In this document: in pieces, positions 15,804 through 23,854 of the stretch
Position numbering within the stretch: the stretch's first letter is position 1
How the letters are laid out: every line of letters starts with the position of its first letter
Source of the DNA: Nonomuraea turkmeniaca
GTDB lineage: Bacteria > Actinomycetota > Actinomycetes > Streptosporangiales > Streptosporangiaceae
Direction of reading: 5' to 3'
Assembly: GCF_005889735.1 (NCBI RefSeq)
Contig: NZ_VCKY01000010.1
Span: 1 to 64,000 of the forward strand
DNA length: 64,000 nt
The notes under the pieces: model-generated
Database searches by the model: none
The model's input: the letters and a program-made list of their open reading frames with translations, nothing else
What the model was told of the DNA's origin: nothing
Position numbers and translations under genes: made by a program

Positions 15804-17321
15804 TCAGATCACCTCGAAGTCGGCCATCATCGCCATGTCCTCGTGTTCGAGGTTGTGGCAGTGCAGCATGTAGCGGCCCCGGTAGCCGTGGAAGCGGGCG
15901 AGCACGTCCACGACCTCGTACGGGCGCACGTCCACCGTGTCCTTCCAGCCGCCGTCGGTGGCGGCCGGCGGCCGGCCGTTGCGGGCGAGCACCTGGAAGT
16001 GGGCCAGGTGGACGTGCACCGGATGGTGGAAGTCGCTGGTGAGGCGCCAGACCTCGGCCGTGCCCAGGCGGGGCCGGGCCAGCGGGACGCCGGGCCGGTA
16101 CGAGTGGCCGTTGATCGTCCAGGCGTTCCCCGTCCTGCGGAAGTCGAACGTCCGGGTGGCCACCGCCGCCGGCCGGGCCTCAGGGTGGGACAGCCTCCGC
16201 GGCACGGCGCTGTCGTCGGCGGCTCGCCGGGTGACGCGGAACCGCATGACGTTTCCGGCCGAACCGGTGGCCAGGGTGTTGACGAGGGTGACCGTGCTGC
16301 CGACGGGGTAGGCGGAGAAGTCGACCACCACGTCGTACCGCTCCCCCGGCGCGATCGGGATCGTGTCGTGCGCGATGGGCACGGCCAGGAGGCCGGCGTC
16401 ACTGCCGATTTGGACGAAGCGACCGCCGGGGGCGAGCTGAAGCCGGTAGCGGCGGGCGTTGGACGCGTTCAGCAGCCGCAGGCGGTGGCGGGTGGCCGTC
16501 ACCTCGGCCACCGGCCAGGGTGCGCCGTTGACGAGGATCACGTCGCCCTCGACGCCCTCCATGTAGTCGCCCCCGAAGGAACCGGCGCTGTGCGGGTCCG
16601 GGTAGCGGAAGGAGCCGTCCGTGTCGAAGGCCCGGTCGCAGATCATCAGCGGCAGCTCACGCTCCCCCCGAGGCAGCGGCAACGCGTCCTCCTCGTCGTC
16701 CCGCACCAGCACCATCCCGGCCAGCCCTCGCCACACCTGCGGCGCGGTGTGGTCCATGCGGTGATCGTGGTACCAGAGCGTGGCGGCCCGCTGGTCCAGC
16801 GGGTAGTGGTAGTCCTTCACGGTCTGGTGCCGGGTCTCCGCGTGCTGGCGCCCCGCGGCGTGGCCGCCGGGCCGGGCCTCGCCGTGACCGTGGTGGTCCG
16901 CGGCGTAGTTCGCGGGCACGACCAGGTCCGTCGGGTAGCCGTCGGAGTCCTGCGGGTTGACGCCGCCGTGCAAGTGGGTGGAGGTCGGCACGGGCAGCTC
17001 GTTGCGGACGGCGATCGTGGCTCGCTCCCCGCGCCGCAGCTCGAACGTCGGCCCGGGGAACGTCCCGCCATACCCCCAGACCTCGGTGGTCGTACCCGGG
17101 ATGATCTCGGCCGCCGCCACCCGCTGCGTCACCTCGTACCGGCCAGGACGCACCGGCCGGGCGACCTCGGGAACCGGCAGCGGCACCGTGAACGGCCGGG
17201 GCAGCGGCAACCGGCTGGCGAGCAGTTGCCCCGAGGTCTCGGCGAGTGCCCCGCATCCGGCGGCCGCCATCCCCGCTCCGCCGAGCATCCCGAGGAACGC
17301 CCGCCGCGAGACGGCCCTCAT
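15804..17321 (-). CDS. Multicopper oxidase, Tat-exported (CotA/bilirubin-oxidase-like)
   Basis: 505 residues. ATG at 17321 overlaps the upstream stop (ATGA). The twin-arginine signal SRRAFLGMLGGAGMAAAGC ends in a possible lipobox. All four copper motifs are present: HLHGG, WYHDHRMDH, HPVHVHLAHFQV and HCHNLEHEDMAMM. The enzyme would couple oxidation of a phenolic, bilirubin-like or metal-ion substrate to oxygen reduction at the cell surface. A His/Gly-rich insertion (DHHGHGEARPGGHAAGRQH) lies between the first two motifs and could bind extra metal. It is co-transcribed with the small membrane protein and divergent from a two-component system. Confidence 0.94.
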   Translation of the reverse strand: MRAVSRRAFLGMLGGAGMAAAGCGALAETSGQLLASRLPLPRPFTVPLPVPEVARPVRPGRYEVTQRVAAAEIIPGTTTEVWGYGGTFPGPTFELRRGERATIAVRNELPVPTSTHLHGGVNPQDSDGYPTDLVVPANYAADHHGHGEARPGGHAAGRQHAETRHQTVKDYHYPLDQRAATLWYHDHRMDHTAPQVWRGLAGMVLVRDDEEDALPLPRGERELPLMICDRAFDTDGSFRYPDPHSAGSFGGDYMEGVEGDVILVNGAPWPVAEVTATRHRLRLLNASNARRYRLQLAPGGRFVQIGSDAGLLAVPIAHDTIPIAPGERYDVVVDFSAYPVGSTVTLVNTLATGSAGNVMRFRVTRRAADDSAVPRRLSHPEARPAAVATRTFDFRRTGNAWTINGHSYRPGVPLARPRLGTAEVWRLTSDFHHPVHVHLAHFQVLARNGRPPAATDGGWKDTVDVRPYEVVDVLARFHGYRGRYMLHCHNLEHEDMAMMADFEVI

Positions 17322-17713
17322 GACGTGCTCACCCGGCGCCAGGTCCAGGCGGTGAACACGGCGGACATCCCGAAGATCGCCATGCCCAGCGGGAAGTGCA
17401 GCGCGATGACCCGGTCCTGCCCCGCCGCCACCTGCACGGTCTCGGCCACCACGAGGCCGAGACCGGCCAGGGCGGGCCACAGCGGCCCCCGGCCCGGCCG
17501 CCACAGCAGGATCGCGGCCACGAGCTGCAGGTACAGCACGCTGTGCGTGAACCCCGCGTTGTTCCTGTGCCAGGTCAGCAGGTCGACGTCGCCGGTGAGG
17601 AAGAGCCCGGCCAGCGCCGCCTGCCCGAGCACCCCGGCCAGGTGCACGGTCGCCGTCACCCGGAGCGACCAGACGATCCAGGAGGTGGTGGTTGATGAGG
17701 TCATGGCCGCCAT
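17318..17713 (-). CDS. Four-helix membrane protein upstream of the multicopper oxidase
   Basis: 131 residues with about four hydrophobic segments (VTATVHLAGVLGQAALAGLFL, HSVLYLQLVAAILLW, PALAGLGLVVAETVQVAAG, PLGMAIFGMSAVFTAW). Polar residues such as WHRNNAGFTHS and ALHFPLG near the ends could bind metal or haem. The start is either ATG 17713 or ATG 17704, and neither has a strong ribosome site. It is translationally coupled to the multicopper oxidase, so it may assist that enzyme or take part in the same redox process. I do not recognise a named family. Confidence 0.7.
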   Translation of the reverse strand: MAAMTSSTTTSWIVWSLRVTATVHLAGVLGQAALAGLFLTGDVDLLTWHRNNAGFTHSVLYLQLVAAILLWRPGRGPLWPALAGLGLVVAETVQVAAGQDRVIALHFPLGMAIFGMSAVFTAWTWRRVSTS

Positions 17714-17857
17714 GGTGCGACCCCGCACGCCGGGGCGGCGTCGCCCGGCGGAGGGCACTCGGGCGTACTCCCGTGGTGGTATGGCGCGTGCCCGCGCCCG
17801 GAAACGTACGACCGGGGGGTGACGTCCGGTGTGGACGGCCTCCCCTACCTTGTGAGC

Positions 17858-18976
17858 ATGAACAGCCGGAGGATCGACGCGCTCGTGGCGGCGGGCGCAC
17901 TGGTGGCGATCACGGGAGGCACGTACGCGAACCTGTCGTGGACCGGCCCGGGCGAGCGGCCGCTCGACCCGGCGGGGGTGACGCTGATCGTCGTCGCGTC
18001 CCTGTCGCTGAGCTGGCGGCGGGCGGCGCCGCTGGCCGCCGGGCTGGTCGCGGCGGCGGCCGGGATCGCCTACTACTTCGCCCACTACCCCGGCGTGTTC
18101 GCCGCCGCGCCCGCGCTGGCCTCGGTCTACACCCTCGCCTCGCTCGGCCGCCGCAAGGCGGCGATCTGGCTGGCGGTGACGCTGGCCGTGGCGGTGTACG
18201 GGCTCATGGCGCTGGCCGACCAGGATCCGGCGCTCGGCGACGGGATGACGCTGCTGAGCGGCTGGCTGGTGGCGATGGTGGTGGTCGGCGAGGTGGCCAG
18301 GGGCCGCCGGGCGTACCTGCGGGCCGTGGAGGAGCGCGCGGAGGAGGCCGAGCGCACCCGCGAGGAGGCGGCGCTGCGCCGGGCGGGCGAGGAACGGCTG
18401 TGGATCGCCCAGGAGCTGCACGACTCGCTCACGCACAGCATCTCCGTGGTGAACGTGCAGGCCGCGGTGGCCATGGAGCTGCTGGAGCGGGACCCGGCGC
18501 GGACCCGCGAGGCGCTGGCGGCGATCAAGGAGTCAGGGCACGAGGCCATGAACGAGCTGCGTGCCACGCTGGGCGTGCTGCGCCAGGCCGCCCCCGACGG
18601 CGGGCTCGCCGGGCTGCCGCGGCTGGTGTCCAGGGCCGAGGGGGCGGGGCTGCGGGTGTCGTACACCGTTTCCGGCGCCCCGTACGCGGCGCCGCCCGAG
18701 GTCGACCGGGCCGCGTACCGGATCGTGCAGGAGGCGCTGACGAACGTGCTGCGGCACGCGGGCGCGGCGGCGGTCGCGGTGGCCGTCGGCTACGATCCGG
18801 CGGGGATCACGCTGCGGGTGGACAACGACGGCGAGGCGGGCACGGCAGGTCCGGGAATGGGGTTGATCGGGATGCGCGAGCGCGCGGTCGCCGTCGGCGG
18901 GTCGCTGACCGCCGGCCCGGGCGAGGACGGCGGCTTCAGCGTGCGCGCGGAGCTGCCCGTTCCGGTGCGGTCGTGA
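17858..18976 (+). CDS. Sensor histidine kinase, NarL/DesK-type (HisKA_3)
   Basis: 372 residues from ATG 17858. I prefer this start because TACCTT lies six bases before it, as expected of a leaderless message; the longer GTG start has no support. About five membrane helices in the first 150 residues are followed by a coiled coil, the phospho-acceptor region WIAQELHDSLTHSISVVNVQ, and an HATPase_c domain (EALTNVLRHAG, later GPGMGLIGMRERA). It is coupled to the response regulator by a GTGA overlap. It is divergent from the multicopper oxidase operon, which is a plausible target; the signal is unknown. Confidence 0.92.
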   Translation: MNSRRIDALVAAGALVAITGGTYANLSWTGPGERPLDPAGVTLIVVASLSLSWRRAAPLAAGLVAAAAGIAYYFAHYPGVFAAAPALASVYTLASLGRRKAAIWLAVTLAVAVYGLMALADQDPALGDGMTLLSGWLVAMVVVGEVARGRRAYLRAVEERAEEAERTREEAALRRAGEERLWIAQELHDSLTHSISVVNVQAAVAMELLERDPARTREALAAIKESGHEAMNELRATLGVLRQAAPDGGLAGLPRLVSRAEGAGLRVSYTVSGAPYAAPPEVDRAAYRIVQEALTNVLRHAGAAAVAVAVGYDPAGITLRVDNDGEAGTAGPGMGLIGMRERAVAVGGSLTAGPGEDGGFSVRAELPVPVRS

Positions 18977-19638
18977 TCAGCGTCCTGCTGGCCGACGACC
19001 AGCCGCTCATCCGGGCCGGTTTCAAGGCGCTGCTCGAGCTGACCGACGACATCGCGGTGGTCGGTGAGGCCGGCGACGGGGCGCAGGCCGTGGAGCTGGC
19101 CCGGCGGCTGCGGCCGGACGTGGCGCTGCTGGACGTGCGGATGCCGCTGCTCGACGGCATCCAGGCCACGCGCAGGATCGGCGCGGATCCGGAGCTGGAC
19201 GGGGTGCGGGTGGTGATCCTCACCAACTACGCGCTCGACGAGTACGTCTTCGCCGCGCTCCGGGCCGGGGCCAGCGGGTTCCTGCTCAAGGACATCGAGC
19301 CGGGCGACCTGCTGCAGTCGGTGCGGGTGGCCGCCCGGGGCGACGCGTTGTTGTCGCCGTCGGTGACGCGCCGCCTCATCGAGGAGTACGTCAGCACGCC
19401 GCCGCGGCCGGCGCCCGTGCCGGAGGCGGAGCGGTTGACCGGGCGGGAGCGGGAGATCGTCGCCCTGGTGGGACGGGGCATGTCGAACGAGGAGATCGCC
19501 GCGCATCTGGTGATCAGCGAGGCCACCGCCAAGACGCATGTGAGCAGGTCGATGACGAAGCTGGGGGTGCGTGACCGGGCGCAGCTGGTCGTGTTCGCGT
19601 ACGAGTCCGGGCTGGTGGTTGCCGGCGGGCAGGGTTAG
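18973..19638 (+). CDS. Response regulator, NarL/LuxR type
   Basis: 221 residues. The receiver domain has the acidic pocket LLADDQ, the phospho-Asp in VALLDVRMP, and the conserved Thr/Lys region ILTNY ... GFLLKDIEP. The C-terminal LuxR helix-turn-helix reads LTGREREIVALVGRGMSNEEI, then ISEATAKTHVSRSMTKLGVRDR. GTG start overlaps the kinase stop. It would bind promoters when phosphorylated by the kinase; the shared upstream region 17714-17857 is a candidate. Its stop codon lies in a 13-bp tandem duplication. Confidence 0.95.
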   Translation: MISVLLADDQPLIRAGFKALLELTDDIAVVGEAGDGAQAVELARRLRPDVALLDVRMPLLDGIQATRRIGADPELDGVRVVILTNYALDEYVFAALRAGASGFLLKDIEPGDLLQSVRVAARGDALLSPSVTRRLIEEYVSTPPRPAPVPEAERLTGREREIVALVGRGMSNEEIAAHLVISEATAKTHVSRSMTKLGVRDRAQLVVFAYESGLVVAGGQG

Positions 19639-19651
19639 CGGGCAGGGTTAG
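19626..19651. repeat. Two tandem copies of a 13-bp unit at a convergent gene end
   Basis: CGGGCAGGGTTAG occurs at 19626-19638 and again at 19639-19651. The first copy contains the response-regulator stop codon; the second contains, on the other strand, the stop of the 34-residue membrane peptide. Confidence 0.8.
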
Positions 19652-19752
19652 AAGGCCAGCAGGAACTCGTAGAAGTTCAGCAGCCAGACCAGCATCCACA
19701 GCAGGACGGCGGGAAGCCGGACAGCTCCCCGTCCGCTTCCGTCAGCATGCAA
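19648..19752 (-). CDS. Small single-span membrane peptide (34 residues, TTG start)
   Basis: A TTG at 19752 with GAGGG six bases upstream opens a 34-codon ORF. An in-frame TGA lies four codons upstream, leaving TTG as the only sensible start. The product has a short polar N-terminus (HADGSGRGAVRLP) and one hydrophobic helix rich in Leu and aromatics (AVLLWMLVWLLNFYEFLLAF). The second half uses only G/C-ending codons, a strong sign of coding. It lies 83 bases downstream of the L,D-transpeptidase gene on the same strand. Small Leu/Trp membrane peptides can be regulators or toxins; nothing here decides. Confidence 0.55.
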   Translation of the reverse strand: MHADGSGRGAVRLPAVLLWMLVWLLNFYEFLLAF

Positions 19753-19834
19753 CGCGATCCCTCAACGCCTTTCGTGCCCGGCGACGATATCTCCCCAGTC
19801 TGCGTCCATCCGCCTGCCCTCGCGCACCGGCCGG

Positions 19835-21010
19835 TCAGCCGTTGACGGGCTTGCCGAGCGCACTGCCGGCGAGCCAGTCCTCCCAGGACTTGGCCCACGG
19901 CGTCGGCCCGTTGCCGAACTGCAGTTTCCTCGACGTACCCGTCACCTCGATGATGTCGCCCCGCTGGGTGAACTCGTAGAACCAGCGGGCGTTCTCCGGG
20001 CTGGCGTTCACGCACCCGTGGCTGACGTTACGGCTGCCCTGGGCTCCGGTCGACCATGGTGCCGCGTGGAAGAAGGTGCCGCTGTAGGTCATGCGGACGT
20101 TCCATTTGGTGCGGATGCGGTACTCGCCGGGCTCGCCGATGGTGGCCGAGTCCATGACGATGTCCGCCGCCTTCTCCTGGGCGATCATGACGCCGGAGTA
20201 GCTGTCGTCGCCCGGTCTGCCGAGGCTGACCGGGATGGTCTTGACGACCTCTCCGTTCTCCCTGACGACCGCCCGGTGGGTCTTGTTGCTGACCTTGGTG
20301 ATGTGCTCCGGCCCGACGGTGAAGGTCAGGCTGCGGTCCTTGGTGCCCCACAGCCCTTCACCGGCGCGCAGGCCGGTCAGGTGCGCCTCCACCGTGACCT
20401 TCTCGCCGACCGGCCAGTACTCGCGCGGCCTGAACTGCACCTCCCGGTCGCTCACCCAGCTCCAGGCGCCCTCGACCGGCTCGGACATGCGCACCACGAG
20501 GGCCCGCTCGATCCTGGCACGGTCCTCCTTGGCGGTGATCGGCTGGGACAGCAGCAACTGCACGGGCATGCCGACGCCGACCTTCTCGCCGTCCAGGGGC
20601 GACATGCCGCTCGCCAGGACGCGTTTCGGCTTCAGCGTGGTGAACGTCGACCGCGCCGCCACCGGCTTGCCGTCCGTGCCCGTCGCCTCCGCGCTGACGG
20701 TGTACGCCGTCGACGGCCGTAACGCCCACCGGGGACGCCACGTCCCGTCCGCGGCCACCGAGCCGCGTACCTCCCGGCCCTTGGCGTCGGCGACGGCCAG
20801 TTTGGTGACCTTGCCGTCGGTGACCTTGACACTGATCCCGGTGTCCGGAGGCACCTTCTTCGTGCCGTCGGCAGGGGTGAGCGCCAGCTTGGCCACCGGC
20901 CCCTGCTCCGCGGGCTTGCCCGGCGTCGACGTGCCGCCGCCGGAGGTGCATCCGGCGATCAGGAGCGCTGCCGCGGCGAGGGCACTCGCGATGGTCCGGC
21001 CGTTCCGCAT
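19835..21010 (-). CDS. L,D-transpeptidase lipoprotein (YkuD) with Ig-like domains
   Basis: 391 residues. The signal peptide ends LLIAGC (lipobox), placing it on the outer face of the membrane. Two Ig-like domains (about 45-250: LALTPADGTKKVPPDTGISV; LASGMSPLDGEKVGVGMPV) precede the YkuD catalytic domain. That domain has the signature SRNVSHGCVNASPENARWFY with the nucleophilic Cys, and the upstream His in TFFHAAPW. The domain order matches mycobacterial LdtMt-type enzymes that make 3-3 cross-links in peptidoglycan or attach proteins to it. It is probably transcribed with the small membrane peptide downstream. Confidence 0.95.
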   Translation of the reverse strand: MRNGRTIASALAAAALLIAGCTSGGGTSTPGKPAEQGPVAKLALTPADGTKKVPPDTGISVKVTDGKVTKLAVADAKGREVRGSVAADGTWRPRWALRPSTAYTVSAEATGTDGKPVAARSTFTTLKPKRVLASGMSPLDGEKVGVGMPVQLLLSQPITAKEDRARIERALVVRMSEPVEGAWSWVSDREVQFRPREYWPVGEKVTVEAHLTGLRAGEGLWGTKDRSLTFTVGPEHITKVSNKTHRAVVRENGEVVKTIPVSLGRPGDDSYSGVMIAQEKAADIVMDSATIGEPGEYRIRTKWNVRMTYSGTFFHAAPWSTGAQGSRNVSHGCVNASPENARWFYEFTQRGDIIEVTGTSRKLQFGNGPTPWAKSWEDWLAGSALGKPVNG

Positions 21011-21064
21011 CGTTGATGCCTCCCGTGCCTGACAAATGGGTCACCGGTGGACTTTCTTCCCGAG

Positions 21065-21320
21065 ATGGCGGGCTTGACACTCCGGTGCCGGCCGCGTGCC
21101 CGGCCCCGGTGTGGGTGACCGCCGCGGGCTCGGCCCAGGCGGGCGCGGCGGTCCGGGCTTCCGGAAGCACGCGGACGATCACGGTCGCGCTGCCCAGGAG
21201 CACCTTCGGCACGCGGGGCCGGGGTGGCGGTTCGCGGTCGTGCTGACCGGGCAGTCCCAGGCGGACGTGCTCAACCCGCTGACCGGCCCGGTCGCCGTGC
21301 CTGCCGTCCCGGTCCCCTGA
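21065..21320 (+). pseudogene. Remnant of a secreted glucodextranase-type C-terminal domain
   Basis: Plus-strand coding pattern reads TRTITVALPRSTFGTRGRG and then, after a frameshift near 21225, GWRFAVVLTGQSQADVLNPL ... VPAVPVP-stop. The motif order (hydrophobic strand, LP+STFGT-G-GW-F-VVLTGQ) resembles the C-terminal glycan-binding module of glucodextranase/pullulanase-type enzymes. No intact start or catalytic part is present. It fills most of the 335-base gap between the L,D-transpeptidase and cytochrome b genes. The family assignment is from memory of the motif and needs a profile search. Confidence 0.4.
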
Positions 21321-21345
21321 TCATTCGTCGCGGGCTCGGCGACTT

Positions 21346-22857
21346 TCAGGCTCGCCACGCGCGTTGCGCGGCGTCCCGGACGCGGCGCCTGACCGGAGGC
21401 GGGACGTCGCCGTTCGGCGCGGGCGGCAGGGCCGGTGGCGCCGGTGGCACGAGCACCGCGGTCTCCTCCTCGGTGACCGGCCGCTCGACCTCGGCGAACC
21501 CGCCCTCCGAGCCGCGTACGATCACGCCCGTCTCCACGCCGTGGGCGGTGGTGTGCCGGTCGCGGGCCCGCAGCCCCAGGGCGATGCGCCGGGCGACCAC
21601 GAAGCCCAGCACCGGCCCGGCCACGACCGCGACACGGAAGATCCAGGTCGTCGCGTTCAGCGAGATGTGGAACGTCGCGGCGATCAGGTCGTTGCCGCCG
21701 GCCATCCACAACACGCCGTAGAAGACGACCCCGGCGACGCCGATGCCGACCCGGTTCGGCACCTCGCGCGGCCGGTCCAGCAGGTGGTGGACGGCGTTGT
21801 CACGGGTGATCCACCGCTCGGCGAACGGGTACAGCGCCAGCCCGGTGAACAGCAGCCCCGGCGCCACCAGCGCGGGGATCAGCACGCTCATGGTGACCGT
21901 GAAGCCGAACACGGTGAACTCCCACGGCGGCATGATCCGCAGTGCGCCCTCCATGAAACCCATGTACCAGTCCGGCTGCGAGCCCGCGCTGACCGTGCTC
22001 GGCACGTACGGGCCGTACAGCCAGATCGGGTTGACCTGGAACACGGTGGCGAGCAGCGCGACCACCCCGAGCACCCACAGGAAGAACACCGTCGTCTTGG
22101 CCACGAACGCCGGGAAGAACGGCGCGCCCCGCACCACCCGGTCCGTGAGCCCCTTGGCGCGGAACTGGGTGTGCGTCTGCCGCCAGGTCAGCACCACCGC
22201 GTGCAGCGGGATGAGCACCAGCAACAACCCGGGGATCAGCAGCACGTGAATGCTGTACAGCCGGGCGATGATGTCATCGCCGGGAAACTCCCCGCCGAAC
22301 AGGAACGCCGCCAGATACGTCCCCACCAGCGGGATCGACAGCGTGATCCCGTGCAGGATCCGCAGCCCGGCGCCGGACAGCAGGTCGTCGGGCAGCGAGT
22401 AGCCGAACAGCCCGTTGAACATCACCAGCACGAACAGCACCACGCCGATCAGCCAGTTCAGGTCACGAGGCTTGCGGAACGCGCCGGTGAAGAAGTTCCG
22501 CAGCAGGTGGGCGACGATGGCGGCGAGGAAGACGAGCGTGGCCCAGTGGTGCATCTGCCGCATCAGCAGACCGCCCCGCACCTCGAAGCTGATCTCCAGT
22601 GCGGAGGCGTACGCCTGGCTCATCCGCACACCGCGCAGCGGCACGTACGCGCCGTTGTAGAGCACCTCCTCCATCGTCGGCTTGAAGAAGAACGTGAGGA
22701 ACACGCCGGTGAGCAGGACGACCACGAAGGAGTACAGCGCGATCTCCCCGAGTAAGTACGTCCAGTGGTCGGGGAAGACCTTGCGCATCGCCTTCTTCAT
22801 GAAGGCGGCCCCGCCGATCCGGTCGTCCAGCGCCTTGGCCAGTGAACTGCCCTTCAT
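21346..22857 (-). CDS. Cytochrome bc1 complex cytochrome b subunit (QcrB-type), stand-alone copy
   Basis: About 503 residues (ATG 22857, or GTG 22860 one codon earlier). It has the paired haem histidines in MRQMHHWATLVFLAAIVAHL and IHVLLIPGLLLVLIPLHAVV, the quinol-site PDWY in QPDWYMGFMEG (actinobacterial form of PEWY), and about nine membrane helices. The C-terminus is a long cytosolic Pro-rich tail. The usual partners, QcrC and the Rieske protein QcrA, are not in this window, so this is probably a second copy. It could replace the housekeeping subunit under some condition or serve a separate redox chain. Confidence 0.93.
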   Translation of the reverse strand: MKGSSLAKALDDRIGGAAFMKKAMRKVFPDHWTYLLGEIALYSFVVVLLTGVFLTFFFKPTMEEVLYNGAYVPLRGVRMSQAYASALEISFEVRGGLLMRQMHHWATLVFLAAIVAHLLRNFFTGAFRKPRDLNWLIGVVLFVLVMFNGLFGYSLPDDLLSGAGLRILHGITLSIPLVGTYLAAFLFGGEFPGDDIIARLYSIHVLLIPGLLLVLIPLHAVVLTWRQTHTQFRAKGLTDRVVRGAPFFPAFVAKTTVFFLWVLGVVALLATVFQVNPIWLYGPYVPSTVSAGSQPDWYMGFMEGALRIMPPWEFTVFGFTVTMSVLIPALVAPGLLFTGLALYPFAERWITRDNAVHHLLDRPREVPNRVGIGVAGVVFYGVLWMAGGNDLIAATFHISLNATTWIFRVAVVAGPVLGFVVARRIALGLRARDRHTTAHGVETGVIVRGSEGGFAEVERPVTEEETAVLVPPAPPALPPAPNGDVPPPVRRRVRDAAQRAWRA

Positions 22858-22922
22858 CACAACCCCGTCAGGTCGGTGGTCCGTTCACCTCCATGACGGT
22901 GTAGGGCGGCGAAATGTGACAT

Positions 22923-23585
22923 TCAGGCGAAGCGTTCAACCGTGACCGGGATCAAGCCCTGCTCGCGGATGGCCTGCCGGTGGTGGTGGAGCAGCGCGCC
23001 GAGCGTGGCGAGCGGCCCCGCGCCCAGTCGTACGGTGACGTCCACGCACCAGGCGATGCCGGCCCCGATGCGGCGCAGCTCCCACGTGAAGCCGTGGCCG
23101 CTCACGCTGCCCGACGCCTTGCCGACCACGCGCGCGTCACCGGTCGGCTCAAGCCGCAGCGCCGCCTGCGCGGCGGCCAGCCCGTCCGCACCCAGCTCGC
23201 CGGCGAACAGGATCCGGTAGCGGCGCGCCTTGGCCGGCGCGCTGCCCAGGTGCAGCGGCGAGGACGTGGGAAGGGGCTGGCGGCGCCGGAAGTGCTCGCG
23301 CAGCCGGTCCTCCTCCGGCAGCTCGCCCCCGCCGAGGTAGGCGTAGGCGTCGCGGGCGTCCTGCCGGCTCACCGGCGTCACCCGACTGCGCAGGGCGCCG
23401 TTGGCCCGGATGGCGCGACTCACCTCCGGGGCCGCCAGCCACTCACCGGTCTCCGATCCCCATTCGGCGCTGTCGATGCCGGCCGCGGTGAAGTCCTCGC
23501 AGAGCACGAACTCCTCCACCAGCACTCCTGCCGGTGAACGGTCGTATGCCGAGGTGGAGATCAGATAGTAGTCCATTCCCCGCAT
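22923..23585 (-). CDS. Hypothetical protein
   Basis: 220 residues if started at ATG 23585 (GAGG just upstream), 217 if at ATG 23576 (MDYYLISTSAYDRSP). The codon pattern is clearly coding across the whole length. No signal peptide or membrane helix is apparent. The C-terminal half (YRILFAGELGADGLAAAQAA ... WCVDVTVRLGAGPLATLGAL) looks alpha/beta and ends in a helical HHHRQAIREQGLIPVTVERFA. It lies just upstream of the lone cytochrome b gene in the same direction (65-base gap) and may share its transcript. I do not recognise the family. Confidence 0.7.
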   Translation of the reverse strand: MRGMDYYLISTSAYDRSPAGVLVEEFVLCEDFTAAGIDSAEWGSETGEWLAAPEVSRAIRANGALRSRVTPVSRQDARDAYAYLGGGELPEEDRLREHFRRRQPLPTSSPLHLGSAPAKARRYRILFAGELGADGLAAAQAALRLEPTGDARVVGKASGSVSGHGFTWELRRIGAGIAWCVDVTVRLGAGPLATLGALLHHHRQAIREQGLIPVTVERFA

Positions 23586-23708
23586 GATCCTCGGCCCGGG
23601 AACGCCGGATCAAGCAACGCGCCGGTCCGGCCGTCCGCCAAGTCGATTCATCCGGAAAGCGGTCTCCCACGAACCAGGTACGAACGACAGTTGTCGAACT
23701 CATATGGG

Positions 23709-23734
23709 GCGGTCCCGGCGAAAGCCGGGACCGC
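23709..23734. terminator. Perfect 11-bp hairpin with GAAA tetraloop
   Basis: GCGGTCCCGGC (23709-23719) and GCCGGGACCGC (23724-23734) close a stable GAAA loop. It lies in the 269-base gap between the divergent hypothetical gene and the polysaccharide deacetylase. With no gene ending here, it may be a 5'-UTR structure of the deacetylase or a terminator left by a lost gene. The rest of the gap (23735-23854) shows nothing I recognise. Confidence 0.55.
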
Positions 23735-23854
23735 GTTCACGGCGGAACGGCGAGCCTGGGGGCGGAGAGCGGCAGCTCGCGTGACCAGCGGAGCCCCCGT
23801 GCGAGCGCGACCATCCGACACAGTCGCACCGGGGGCGGTGCGCTAGGGGGACAA

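Noticed and set aside
23735-23854. Riboswitch (for example ydaO/c-di-AMP type) upstream of the polysaccharide deacetylase
   Set aside because: The position is suggestive for a cell-wall gene, but the conserved riboswitch segments could not be found.
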